From: Moniliophthora roreri
Taxonomy: Eukaryota; Basidiomycota; Agaricomycetes; Agaricales; Marasmiaceae
Length of the DNA: 64,000 nucleotides
Direction: 5' to 3'
NCBI GenBank assembly: GCA_001466705.2
Contig: LATX02000009.1
Coordinates: forward strand, 82,502-146,501
Shown: positions 37,408 through 48,815 of the stretch, piece after piece
Layout: each line of letters starts with the position of its first letter
Numbering within the stretch: the stretch's first letter is position 1
Notes under the pieces: model-generated
Told to the model about the DNA's origin: nothing
What the model saw: the letters and a program-made list of their open reading frames with translations, nothing else
Databases searched by the model: none
Program-made: the position numbers and the translations under genes

Positions 37408-39051
37408 TAAAGACGTACTGTTCTCTTGAGAGTTTCATCATCCGAAAACACGTCCATCTGATAGCTCTGTACTCGAATTTCAATCCCCTGGCCGTCCCAA
37501 GTTGAGAAGTGGTATATTCCAGTATCCGCCATCTCGTGCAGATGTAGCATTAGCCTGGAGACCAACGTAACCGAGAGGCTGGACAACAGTCATACAATAA
37601 ATTGGCAGATTCAAAGTACAGATTTTTGAACTACTGACCTGCTCGCAACTGGTGACAGACTGACTTTCATAAACGGCTGCAGTCACACATCTTTCAGCTC
37701 GAGAGAAAGGCAGCACACTGCAGTGCAATCGTACTTACTCCGGCGAGCTTTATAAAACGAACGATCAGTGTCATAATTGTGATATATTTATTTTAAGGGA
37801 CTTACGTAGAAAGTAAGGATATTGGCAAGACTTGCCAAAGACATTGCGCTGCGAACTCAATTGATCAGCTTCGCGAAAGATCACAAGATGGGAATGAATA
37901 CTTACCCGAAATAGAGGGAGCCTATCGGTTTCAAAATGATCAATGAACATTTCTTTATTAAGTCATTGGAAGGCATCCTACCGTCCCGAATGATGATAGT
38001 CATGAGCGGTAGTCTCATTCCGAGTTGTTTCTTTGTCTGGTAAGCCTTGTACATTGCGAGCGAGAAGATCAAGGCATCGTAAAAGAATGCTGCTTCCCAA
38101 GCTACAACGGCCTCTTTAGATGAGTAATTCAGCCATAGAGTTTGAGGGCATGATTTATGAAACACGTACGTGCTGCCCTGTAGCAATGCGTTCTTCTTAG
38201 AATGCGAAATAATGAAGATATTAGACGACTTACTGTCTTTCGTCGCGAGGTGTGTGACATCTAGTCTCAAATACTGGTTCACCGGTTTTGTAGAAAAGCG
38301 AGAACTGAAGAGATATTATTGTTTATTGCGGCATTATCAGCGAGCTTGATGAACTTACAGCACATCCAGCCAGTCCAAGCATCAGAATGCACAAGAGGAT
38401 CCACAATAAGCGTTTATTACACTCGTAAAGTGCGTAGATGCGCATTGTCATTATCACTGAAGAAAACGGTCAGTTTCCCTAGTTCATTACTCCCGTTGTC
38501 AAAGACTCACAAAGGACTATGACCTGAGCCACTACGACCACGATGTCACGTATCTTCTGAAGGGGCAGGCAGCTAAGTATGACCTCAGCCAGATCATGAG
38601 GCGATCCCAGAGGGAACTGTCGTCTATACCTTGAGGATTCCAAGAGAGACTTGGGTCCAAGCCGCGAAATGATGACGACGATGTTGGTCAACGCCGTAAA
38701 GTACCGATTCAAGAAGAACATATAGCCACTGATGGCGCGAGGCCGCTTCCATAAGTATTTAACTTCCGCGGCTGTATAATAGCAAATTTCAGAACATGCT
38801 CGCGGGATGAAGTTGGGTTGAAAACATACGGAAGGTTAAGATATGGTCCCAGTACAAAAGTGCTAGATGAGAAATGACGATCATTGGTAAAGATCATGAT
38901 AAGCCTCACGATGTTTTTGATACTCACTGACACCGAACAAGCACCAGTAGTCACTCATTCGTCTACAAAAACTGTGAGTGATGTGCAATACTATGGATCA
39001 CACCGACACTCACATGTCCCTCTCTGTCCGTAGCTTGTCGTTATAGTTCAT
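37408..39051 (-). CDS. D5: DUF6533 multi-pass membrane protein
   Basis: The clearest DUF6533 copy. Exons in order are MNYNDKLRTERD, RMSDYWCLFGV, the ALLYWDHILTF-type exon, AEVKYLWKRPRAISGYMFFL with NRYFTALTNIVVIISRLGPK, QKIRDIVVVVAQVIVLC, VIMTMRIYALYECNKRLLWI, FSRFSTKPVNQYLRL, WEAAFFYDALIFSLAMYKAY, LPLMTIIIRDG, the SLANILTF exon, and VTLVSRLMLHLHEMADTG with a polar tail ending KRTVRL. Introns are about 50-70 nt. Hydrophobic stretches suggest about seven membrane helices. It keeps its CpG sites, unlike D3. No function is known for the family; I infer only an integral membrane location. Confidence 0.78.
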
Positions 39052-40007
39052 TAGCAAGTCGAAGGAGCTGCCGAGGTGCTCAGACTACACCCACACATTC
39101 AAGTTGTTCCTTATATGATAACCGGAGGTTTAATGGCGCGGTGTGGGATAACTGACTGCATCACAGGATGGTAGTCAAAAATAGGCGTGCCCAAAAATAA
39201 AAGCCGGTCGGTTGGTCGTCAGGTTGTCAGGTCGTCAGGTCGTTATTTCCTCATATAGTATTTTGGCTCAAACTCCGCACAGTGAGCAATGTGCAGCAAC
39301 GAGTCCAAAGTTCTTTGCGCACCTGTACGACGTACCTAGCGGTCTTACGCCACAAAGTTGTGCTCTGAATTCTCGCAGTGTGCCTTTCAAGTCACTTCAC
39401 TGCTCTCACTACTAGTTTCTGAGTATCCGGGATGTTCTAGGTCCCCAAGGGCGCCTGAGATCGCTGAAAGTTTGAGTAGAATCCTGACGAGGCCAAAAAA
39501 GATTGTGGGATCATTCATAAAAGAATTTTGAGGTGAATTGCGGAGGAGGGAGCGACAGAAAGATTATAGGAAGAAGGTTACACTCGAGATCGTGCGACGC
39601 CCTGGCTCGACTTCCCCTTATTCACGTGTTTATTCTTTTTTCGCAAATAATGCCAAATACCGCGAGCGCTGCGAGCGCTTCCCTCTAACTTTAAGGAGAA
39701 ATAGGAATAATAGTCCGGGAGCATCACATGGCAATATTGTGTCCCGCAACCGTGAAAAAATAAGAATCTACAGGTGGCTTTGAAGCTCCGATGAGATGTT
39801 TGCACTACTGACATCCTCAGTAGCTCATCGGAGCCCTTTCAGACGAAATGGACACTGCGAATCGTTATTCAATTTTCAATGCCGGATTCTATGTGCCAAG
39901 TGCCCCTGAGCGCCCGACTTGCGTCTGAGCCCTATCTTAAGGCCTGCCGACCTGACTCGTGGCAATGTTTTACGACGTGCGTTTGTCTTCAAGCGGGGAG
40001 AATATAG
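39052..40007. other. Spacer with an 11-bp inverted repeat (39785-39834)
   Basis: No gene recognised. GCTCCGATGAG at 39785-39795 is followed, after a 28-nt loop, by its perfect complement CTCATCGGAGC at 39824-39834. TCGTCAGG/TTGTCAGG short direct repeats occur around 39215-39240. Confidence 0.5.
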
Positions 40008-40364
40008 CTACAGCCGAGTCCCTCTTAACCCATACCCCCAGTCAGCCTAAAGTATGGGTTGGAAGGAGTTTAGCAGTAGGGGGCCGGCTGATAAACGGAT
40101 AGCTGTGAAGTCCGGATGCCTTCTTGGACATGAATTTTTAAACCATTTGATCTTATCTGATCTCCATGGGCACTGTTAGCAGTCGAAAGTTATTGCCGAT
40201 GAACATCCTGAACAAAAATTGGGCCCCGAAGCTGTTTCGCCATCCAAATAAGGAAATTCATGGTTGTTCCTGCGGAACCAACTCCGGAGACACAAGGGTT
40301 CCACGGGCTATGGGAGAGTATGGGTTACCCGCGGTACTATGGGCTAGGAGGGAGTCGACTGTAG
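40008..40364. mobile_element. MITE (357 bp) with CTACAG termini
   Basis: The left end reads CTACAGCCGAGTCCCTCTTA; the right end, read inwards, gives CTACAGTCGACTCCCTCCTA. Together about 27 bp match with four differences. Both sides carry ATAG (40004-40007, 40365-40368). No coding capacity. The superfamily is not certain: CTACAGTCGACTCCC-like ends occur in fungal Tc1/pogo-type elements, which would predict a TA duplication, whereas the visible direct repeat is four bases. Confidence 0.75.
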
Positions 40365-42079
40365 ATAGAGAGCATTAAGCGAGTGGTAACTGTTTGACTG
40401 TACGGTTGTGTCGAAGTGCGAGTGCTAGTTTGAGCGCTCAAAGTCCTATGCTTTAGGGCAGGTCAAGTCTCCCGTGGGCGCCAATCCCCTCTCCACGAAC
40501 CACAATACCCATTAGAACTACAATCATGGGTATAAGGTCAACCGTTTCATTAGGGACTCTCATCATCAGTTATGCCAAATCTAACTCGCTGAGAAAATTC
40601 GTTATAAGTCTCAAGGTTGACCCGAGTCGAGCACTTGCCACTCAGCAGGCCCGTTTTTTTTTTTTTTGACCAGATGCCAAGTTGCAATTATGCCAGTACC
40701 TTGCCAGAAGAAAACATGGTTTCTTGCAGCAAAGTAAACGAAAAAAAATATCGCATCGCTTGTCTAGGTTTGATTCGAGGTGAGTCGCGATATCTTTCTG
40801 AACATATCTCTCTACATATTTTGACTCTTCTCTTTTTGCCTAGCGAGATGCGTCAGATTGACTCAATCAGGATTATTGTTCCCCTATTTCAAGCCTTGAA
40901 TAGGCTCGTTGGCACATTCTCCGCCTACAACGGATTCGTTCTCCGAGCTCCTCTGGTCACCAGATCGTATGCCAGCGTTGGCCGGTATTCCGAAGTCGTA
41001 CCGCATCGTCTTCTGAGGCTCGGTGTTTCTGGCCATCGTGCGTTATTTTTCCATGAAATGTCATTCCTGGATCCTCCAAGTCTCATCTCCTGAGCATACT
41101 CGTTTTCCTCAATGTCGGACTTGGCCGAATGACAACTTCCGTATGACGTCGCGAGCGCCTTTTTTGATAGGCATCATGATTTTTAACTTGAGCAAATTAA
41201 AGTTCATGTCCCAAGTCCTTTTCTTGTGTCAACGGTGCCTATAGACTATGTAACCCTGCCCACACAGCTATCATGCTCCGGTGCCAGGAAACTCGACGTA
41301 GACACTCGCTCGCGCCTTATCATCTCTTCCCAGCTAATTGTTATCTGCAGAAGCATTTTCATCTCCCAGACCGGAGCGTATCCACGCAGTCTCTCGCTTC
41401 CTCGACGGAAGTTTGAAATTTTCGTCAATGTACATAAAAGCCCCGGGCCACGACATGCTGGATACACGTTCCGCTGGATTTATGAAACACCTTGGCCAGC
41501 GGAGGCTAGCGGCGGTTTTCATTTGTCACTCCTCGTTTCACCTCCGTCGGCCCTTTGAGGGGCAGCAATCATGTGAGGGTATCCAAGGATCATGGCATTG
41601 AGGGAATTTATGTAAATCGATAACTAAGCTAGCATAATGAAAGCGCGATGAGAATTGTATAATGTAACTAATTAAATAGACGGAGGATGGGCATTAAACC
41701 AACGAGCCAGTCGCCGCATTCTCAAAGTGCAAAAGAAGAATAGTGAATATATCGTAATGTACAGGGAACTGGTATTACAACGAGGCATGATGAGGTTGAG
41801 GTAAAGTCAGAAGCTTGAATGAATGAATGAATGAAAGAAATCAGATAATAATAATCGATACATTGAGGAGCTATAATCAAGTTGCTTGGACCTGGCTGGC
41901 GGACCTGGTGGACAAGCTGGCACCTCGAGTGGTGCATAGGAGAGCACCGACGTCGTCGTAAATGGAGATCAGACTGGCATTTGGGTATTCGTAATCTATC
42001 TGAGAAAGAAAACAGTAATCAGTGCTTCTGAGACGGTACCGGGGTCGGGAGGAAGGGAATGTACCTGATATTGATATCA
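40365..42079. other. 1.7 kb without a recognised gene
   Basis: Open frames at 40617-41093 and 41226-41601 on the plus strand show no recognisable domain. A 13-base T run occurs near 40655, and a GAAT tandem (about four units) near 41815-41835. The segment 40430-40475 resembles 34905-34970. Confidence 0.4.
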
Positions 42080-43486
42080 CTATGGGAATTTGGATGAATC
42101 AAACGAGCCGTCCTTGAGGATCTCTGGCTTCCCATTCCACACAAATGTGAAACCAGGATTCGTCACCTTGCCATCGTCCAAGGTGACATCTATTGATTGA
42201 AGACGGTACGTCTCACCCACTTCTCGCGTAATCCGCTGCATGTGCTCCTCCGAGCTGACTGTCCATACTTTGCCATGTGTGATGACATCGGCGGCTGCTT
42301 GAACAAGCGCAGGCGTGTCGTTCCACATCTTGGGCCAGTACCCACGTATGGTAGCAGGCCGCATGGCAGGTGAGTCCTTGAGTCCAACAACACGTTGAAG
42401 AATATAGTCGAGTGAGAGTGCGCCGTAGAAGAATAAGAGCCGGGGCGAGAAAGTGGAGGGGGTACGTGAAGGGGAAGCCCGGTCGAGTTTGGCAGATGGC
42501 CCAGGTGACGACGATGTCATGGACTTGCCGCTTCCGTTACCGTTATTCCCGTTGGAATTGGCCGGCGCTCGATTAAGCTCGTCAGTGTCCCCGTTCCACA
42601 CGAATGTATAGCCAACCTCGGGGAATGTGTTCTTCCCGAGGAGAACGCTAACGATTTTGACCTTGTACTTTTCGCCCTTATAGTGCTCCAACTCGTTCCA
42701 TATCCGTTCCTCCGTCACGTTCCAAGCCTTGCCATATATCACTAGATCCTTGTCATAAGGTTCCGATTTTACGAGAGCTGGACTGCGGCCCCACATCTTG
42801 AAAATGTATCCTTGAATCCAGGCGTCACGAAGGGTAGGTGTAGGGTCCTCGGTACCCAGGACCTGCTTGAGAACATGATTGAGCTCGTAGGTGTCGTAGA
42901 AGAAGAAGAGCTTTGGATCAAACGACTGTGCAGGTCGTTCACCCTCGGCATGAGACTCATCCTTCTCCCCAGACCCTTGCGGTTGTCGAAAGTAAAATGC
43001 CGAAGGGTCGAATGAGCCATCTCGGAGGACCCCAAAGTCACTATTCCACACCATGGTATACCCAGTCTCCGGCGTTGAACTCCCCTCCACATACACGTCT
43101 ACAGCGGCCATACGATACTGCTTCCCATCGTACCGTTGTATCCGCTGCAACTGCTCCTCATCCAACACCAGCCACACCTTCCCGTGGACGACGGAATCCT
43201 CCTTGGACTCGGATTCTACCAACGCCGGATAAGGCCCCCACATCTTGACTGACCATCCACGAATTGTTGCGTCCTTTGGCGGTCCTCCCGGCGGATCACC
43301 TCGTGCGTCCGTTCCCAGCAGCCGTTTTCGAAGATGTTCCAGCGTAAGTGTGCCGTAGAAAAACATTAATCGAGGTCGGAAAGTGGATGAAGGCAAGAGA
43401 TTTTCGAATCCTCTAGATGAGGCTGCTATAGCTCTCCATGCCATTGCATTTTCCCGCTCCCGGTACTTGAGCTGGGAGGACTGCAT
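42080..43486 (-). CDS. Protein with three AIG2/GGCT-like (gamma-glutamylcyclotransferase fold) domains
   Basis: About 468 residues from MQSSQLKYRER (start chosen because upstream sequence looks non-coding). Three units of about 120 residues each begin with a FFYGTL-like strand: LMFFYGTLTLEHLRKRLLG, KLFFFYDTYELNHVLKQVLG and LLFFYGALSLDYILQRVVG. Each continues with a conserved IRGWSVKMWGPYPALV-like stretch, HGKVW or YGKAW, an YR/YK site, and GYTFVWNG. The FYGTL motif and order match the AIG2-like/GGCT superfamily. In unit 2 the YGTL becomes YDTY, so its active site is suspect. Linkers are Ser/Gly/Asn-rich. The GGCT fold acts on gamma-glutamyl peptides or related amides in some members; many fungal AIG2-like proteins have no assigned substrate. 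A triple fusion is unusual. Confidence 0.82.
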   Translation of the reverse strand: MQSSQLKYRERENAMAWRAIAASSRGFENLLPSSTFRPRLMFFYGTLTLEHLRKRLLGTDARGDPPGGPPKDATIRGWSVKMWGPYPALVESESKEDSVVHGKVWLVLDEEQLQRIQRYDGKQYRMAAVDVYVEGSSTPETGYTMVWNSDFGVLRDGSFDPSAFYFRQPQGSGEKDESHAEGERPAQSFDPKLFFFYDTYELNHVLKQVLGTEDPTPTLRDAWIQGYIFKMWGRSPALVKSEPYDKDLVIYGKAWNVTEERIWNELEHYKGEKYKVKIVSVLLGKNTFPEVGYTFVWNGDTDELNRAPANSNGNNGNGSGKSMTSSSPGPSAKLDRASPSRTPSTFSPRLLFFYGALSLDYILQRVVGLKDSPAMRPATIRGYWPKMWNDTPALVQAAADVITHGKVWTVSSEEHMQRITREVGETYRLQSIDVTLDDGKVTNPGFTFVWNGKPEILKDGSFDSSKFP

Positions 43487-43858
43487 GATGGGCGAATCCG
43501 ATGAAGATGAGGAGTGATCAAGTGCTGAAAAGAAACCGGATGGATGATGGGTAATTATGTCACAATGACTACACCGTGTAACGTCCTGTGACCGACACGA
43601 AACGATGACGGAGGCGACAACGAACGAGTTCCTGGAAACACGCAACAAGTTTATCTGACAGGTTTTGCTGATATTCCGCTCTATAAGAGACCTTGAAAAT
43701 TTTACTTTACATAAAGTGTTCATCGGAAAAAGGGATTTACGTCGGGTATAGACCACGATGAATAAGTACGTCCGCCGACGATAGTGTATCCATGACGTCT
43801 TCCAGTCTGCGGGTTGCTCCCTACACGCTGTCGCTAACGGGTGCACTCAATAAATCGT

Positions 43859-44917
43859 CTAGACTGCCGAGTTCCCGAACATATCCATAAGCAAGCCGTA
43901 TTGGCGCCCTGGCATCAACAACTCTTCCACGTATGGACCAAACTCAAAATGTATATATTCTGCTGCATCGTCATAGCTGTCTCTGTGATCTATCAATGGA
44001 AGAAACTAATCAGGATCCCGAGAAGCAGTGTATAATCTGTAAATCCGTGAAGTATGTGACGTACCCTGAGAGAGCCACACGACATCGTTCGCCAGCCAAT
44101 CCCTATATCTCTGCTCTAGGAATCTTGACCATGAATTCCGCTTCGGATTGGTGATAATGTCGCATTTTCCGCTCTTGAGCGTTTCGTGGTAATACAGAAT
44201 GAGGTTGGCGATCCACTCCCAGCCCGAGACAGGGTCTGCGTCGGTACCCCAGGTCATAGAGGGCGTGTCCATCTCCAACGGTGGTGTACATGGCTCAGAG
44301 CACGAGCCATCAGAATTCTCCTCCCAGTGCCTCCCAGCCGAAATGTAATCCTTCGCCGATATCAAATCTGGACTCGGGCCGGTGACCCTAAACTCCAAGG
44401 TTTTGCGGAAGCGGTTCAATGCAACCTCGGTAACAGCCAGCAGCTTCTCGACCGTCTTGAGTGCAGTCAAATACTCCTTGTTACGCGAACGAGAACGCGC
44501 AAATCGAATGAACCGTCGACATGACTCGGTGGTGGTGCTGTAGTACCGATCTATTCGAGTGTGGTGTACCATAGCCATGTGGGTCGCTAGTCTTCGTCCA
44601 TATCCATGAAAAGTAGGGGATGCAGGTGTTGTAACGGAGTACTGGAGATCCGAATGTTCTAAAATTGGGGAAGATGGATTTGGTGTTGCTGCCGTTCGCG
44701 AGAGGAAGAAATGAAGAGCCCGGATTGAAGAACACCCCGAGGCCGGGGCGTCGGTCTCGTTGCAGAGATGGACGGCGTCAGTGTTGGTATACAACATTGG
44801 CTGGAAGGAGACGGGAGTTGGGTGCGAAGTGCAGGTCGAAATCGGATCTCGACTTCCGGTCCCTTCAAGCTTAAATACGTGTGGAAAAGAACGCCCGGAT
44901 CCTGGCATGCCCTGCAT
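43859..44917 (-). CDS. Hypothetical protein, two exons
   Basis: Exon 1 is the long frame ending DWLANDVVWLSQ. A GT-AG intron leads to exon 2 (HRDSYDDAAEYIHFEFGPYV, then EELLMPGRQYGLLMDMFGNS and AV, stop at 43859). The central part is helical and basic (RRFIRFARSRSRNKEYLTAL, then KTVEKLLAVTEVALNRFRK). No family recognised. The N-terminus is uncertain; several in-frame Met codons exist. The stop is only 373 bp from the AIG2-like start, and both genes lie on the minus strand. Confidence 0.55.
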
Positions 44918-45429
44918 TCTCGCTTTTGCAAAAAGGGTTTGTCAGATTCTTGGGGGGGAACCTGATCAAACTTGTAAAGAAAGGAGCGGAACTTGGGGTA
45001 AAATGGAAGCATACTGGTTTCGACTCGATCGCCGCGAGCACAGAGACACGTTGCATTTATCTCTGAAGCAAAATTGTTCCGTGGATATTCGTGTTTCTCT
45101 ATGAAATATACATAGTCGAAACCACGATTAATACAACTCTTGGAAATGGGTCACAACGCGTAGGTGAGATATATAGAAGGTGCCGCATCGAATGCAAGAG
45201 GAGCTGGCGTTCCATATGAAACAGGCAGAACTACGTAGACCGTTGCTCCTCCTGGACGACGCCGCAACGGATCGGATCTACAGGGTTTTTGGTTTATGAT
45301 GCGATGTGCTTCTGTGTTTTCGAGGCGAAACTTTGGGGTACCAGGCACGAGATTCCGATGTAACCTAGCAAGGCGTGAGCGAAGGAAGTGGAATATAGAC
45401 TGCCGCGTACATTCTCGCAGATATCATTC

Positions 45430-46010
45430 GACCGCTTTCCACTGGTAGGGTGAGGAGAACCAACACGTTCTTACTTCCTTTGCTAACATTCCGTCCATCC
45501 AAGTCAAGACCCAGGCGAGGCATCGTTCGGATAACTTTGGCATAGACCTTCTCAGGCCGCTGTCTCGCATATCCTGTGAAATGAAAGTTCTAGCGATAAT
45601 TCGGTTAACATAGAAGAGACCCGACGTACCGCCTACAGCATCGTGCAATCAACTCCTTTCCCTGTTTCTTCCTTCGCTAAGACAGGATGATAGAGCGAAT
45701 GTAGTTTGTAGAGCAACCCTGCGAATCCTGCGGCAAAAACCCGAGCTCTAGCGGTGACCTCCCTCAGTTGCACAAGAAAACCGCGCACCACCTCCAGCAT
45801 GTCCTTAGAACCTTTCTCTATCCAGCTCCATTTCTGTGACAGATAACAGCACAAGATTTCAAGCAACTTTATTTGTCGAGGTGCACCTGAAGTATTCTGT
45901 AGTCCCTACAACACCATTGTCAGCCTTTCGAAATGAACTGCCAGGATTACATATACCAGTCCAAACTGCTTTGGAGTTAATATTGCTTGAGACGCTCTCT
46001 TGAAAAATGA
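45430..46010 (-). CDS. Unrecognised gene fragment with helical exons
   Basis: Minus-strand pieces read FFKRASQAILTPKQFGL, then LLEILCCYLSQKWSWIEKGS, MLEVVRGFLVQLREVTARAR and VFAAGFAGLLYKLHSLYHP, then after a possible intron MRDSGLRRSMPKLSERCLAW. Splice-like signals separate them. A TAG falls just before the putative donor after GVDCTML, so either the gene ends there or it is broken. No family recognised, and both ends are uncertain. Confidence 0.4.
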
Positions 46011-46065
46011 GGACTGGGATCGTAGTGGTAAAGAAGAAAGAAATCTAGGATGAGGTCAGCTGGCG

Positions 46066-46168
46066 CGGCTTGCTCAGCCACGATCAGCCCTGGGCTTGGG
46101 CTTTCAGAAATGCAAGCCCGAGCCCGGTCAGGCCTGGCTTCAGGGCTTGAGCCGAGCCCCCAACATCA
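46066..46168. repeat. Single arm of the GGGCTT-rich TIR element
   Basis: Sequence such as GCCCTGGGCTTGGGCTTTC and CAGGGCTTGAGCC, ending CCCCCAACATCACTAG, matches the right arm of the element at 53501-54137. A matching left arm was not found, so it is a truncated copy. Confidence 0.65.
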
Positions 46169-47061
46169 CTAGTCTGGATTTAGGCCATCAAGTCGAAACC
46201 GCTTCTCGACTCTTGAGGCTGGTGGTCTTGGATATTCAGAACATTTGAGGAGCACCTTTACGCGTCCTGTGGAGTTTTAGCAACAACTCAGTCCGCCCAA
46301 AAGCTACGGACTATTAGCGCCATTCTATCCTCTTCAACATCTTTCAGCATGCAAGGGTGCGCATGGCTACAATTACTGACGGGAACTACCGACAACTGCA
46401 CAGTTCCGGATTTTAGACTTTTGAGATGATTTGCACCTTTTTGGGTCAGATGGGGGTAGAACTTTCGGCACCAATTTGGACCCCGTATGTATGTCCGGAC
46501 TGGTCTTATATGGACGGTCCATATGACAGCCGGCCATACTAGCACAGATACCATATAAAGAGGCATTTTCGAGACTCTTGGATACAACCACACAACGGTG
46601 CCACCCCTAGATGTGGGGATGCAATTTCGCATCTGCCTGGTAACTTGGGAGCCTCTGAGAAAAAACTCGGCAGGTCCCGCTCTCAACAGCATGTTGCCTT
46701 GAGGCAACTACGTCTCCAGTGCTGCCAATTCTTCATCAGCAAAATGGACACCTAAATATAATAAATTATAATGTATTTTGCCAATTTTAGTCCATTGTAA
46801 TAGATTAAAATCAAGCAATGCTATTACAATACATTAAAATGCATTAAAATGAGACTGTTGTTATTATAATCCATTAAAATACAATAAAATAGGATGGTAT
46901 TATTATAGTACATTAAAATGCAATAAAATGGGATGGTATTATTATAGTGTATTAAAATGCAATAAAATGAGACAGAGTTATTATAATGTAGTAAAATAGA
47001 TTGTAACAGAGGCAATCAAAACAGTGCATTTTTATGCCTTCCAGAGGACAGGGAGAGGACT

Positions 47062-47437
47062 TGTTACGAACACAGACATTTTTCTCTTTCTCTGTAAACT
47101 ATCATGTGCTCCAATCCCTCGTGTACTACCAGCTGACCATGCGTTCCAATTCTCTTCTGACAAAGGACTCTGAAATAGTGTTACTCAGCATTCTACAACT
47201 TTCTACAACGTTCTAGTAGATACAAATGAGTATACACATTGTACATATTTAAGACTGCAGAACTGGGTCGTAGCTCTCCAGCTTGACCTGGTTAAATCAT
47301 ACCTTGTGCTAGCAAAGAACTGTCGGAACTCAGAACCTCAGAATCCTCTGAGCGAACTCGAACTTGAACCTAGAAGACTCCTCATTACCTCCGGGTTTTG
47401 TGGAAGTTGTTAACGTTGCTGCGCAAGTGACGTAACA
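47062..47437 (+). repeat. 5' LTR of the Gypsy element
   Basis: 376 bp, TG...CA ends, with a TATA-like TATTTAAG near 47248. Matches the 3' LTR except for about two substitutions. Confidence 0.92.
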
Positions 47438-47666
47438 TAAGGTCAAGCTGTCAGATCGCCGACCCACCGAGGTTTAGGCACCACCCACCACGACGCCTCC
47501 AAGGTCACCGCTGACTGCGGAGCAAGAAGAGAAAATCGATAAAGACATCTCTCTAGCAGAACGGCTAGCGAAACTAGGGATCGCAATCCCGGGGAACCCC
47601 GCATCGACTTCGCGTACAATTATAACCCGCCACCACCGTCAGAGCGCTCTCCGACACGCGAGCGAA

Positions 47667-48815
47667 TTGCTTGGGCAAGAAGAAACGACAGATATCGAAG
47701 AACCGATAGCCGAAGAGACATCGAACAACTCGACCCCAGAATTCACAGAACAAGACTTGCCTACGAGCGAGAACTTAGAGAAGCCAGACGAGAAGAACGC
47801 GAACTCACCAGAAGAATCGACCAGCTCATCATTCTTCAGCGCCTTCGAAAAAGAAACAATGTCCGAAGGTGGCAGCTCAACCCCGAAGCCCAAGCCGAGA
47901 GAGGACCGGGCTCAGACCCAGATGATGATAGAGATCTCAACTGCGGTCCTGGAGGAAATGGAGAAGAAGAAGAACAAGGGATCGAAGGTTGCGACACCAG
48001 ACCCTTTCGAAGGGGACAGGAAAGACACCAAGAGGTTCCTAATGGAGGTTGAAATTTACCTCCGCATGCATCCTACCGAATACGACAACGACGAAAAGAA
48101 ATGCTTGTTTTTACTTTCCTATTTGCGAGGAAAAAACACCGAGTCATGGAAGAAAGGGCAAAGTGCCAAGATCTTCGAACCCAAAAGTGGGGTGACACCC
48201 CTGACGTTTCAGGCACTCAAAGATGAGTTCAAGAAGCATTATCTACCGGCCGATATACAGGCTGAAGCACAGATCCGGATCGAAGAAGCAAAGATGACCG
48301 ATCGCACCGACAATTATGTAAACGATTTCCGAGTCATGGCCGATGAATCGGGATATGATGACCAGGCGCTTATTCACATCTTCCGCAAGGGATTACCTAA
48401 CTCCCTATCGGCAAAAATTTTGAACCAACCGCAGGGACGACCCGTTGATCTGGAAGGATGGTACGAAGCAGCAATCTGATACGATGAACAATACAAATAC
48501 TACGAAGCCGTCCAAAAACCGAAACGATTCCGAATCGTTGACGACAAGAAGAAGAAGGTCTCTATCAATCGCATGACCAATCAACTGAGTGACGAAGAAC
48601 GGAAGAAGTATATGGCCGACGGACGATGCTTCCGATGTGCTAAGCAAGGGCACATGTCTCGGGACTGCCCAACGAAGCAAGGCGGAGAAATTAAAGAAGA
48701 GAAAAAGAAGCTCAGTGCTCGAGAAGCATACGCAAAAATCCGGGCCATTGTACGAGACCAAGATGCGGAGAAACAGACAGAGATTCTGGACATTATGGAA
48801 GCAGAGGGTTTTTGA
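47667..48815 (+). pseudogene. Gag polyprotein of the Gypsy element (one in-frame stop)
   Basis: The frame begins within an acidic N-terminal region. The capsid-like part includes TPDPFEGDRKDTKRFLMEVE, LFLLSYLRGKNTESWKKGQ and LKDEFKKHYLP. A zinc knuckle CFRCAKQGHMSRDC (CX2CX4HX4C) follows at about 48625-48675. A TGA at 48478-48480 interrupts the frame, which continues directly afterwards in the same phase, so gag is probably defective. The gag stop at 48813-48815 overlaps the pol frame. Confidence 0.85.
48806..48812 (+). other. Putative -1 ribosomal frameshift site GGGTTTT
   Basis: The heptamer G GGT TTT is in the correct phase (X XXY YYZ) for the gag frame and sits immediately before the gag TGA at 48813. 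Slippage by -1 enters the frame that continues into the protease. The placement fits a gag-pol frameshift; a downstream pseudoknot was not checked. Confidence 0.6.

Noticed and set aside
40617..41093. Plus-strand 158-codon frame
   Set aside because: Begins across a T homopolymer and shows no domain or conserved motif.
46288..46707. Minus-strand 139-codon frame
   Set aside because: No recognisable domain and adjacent to transposon ends; probably chance.
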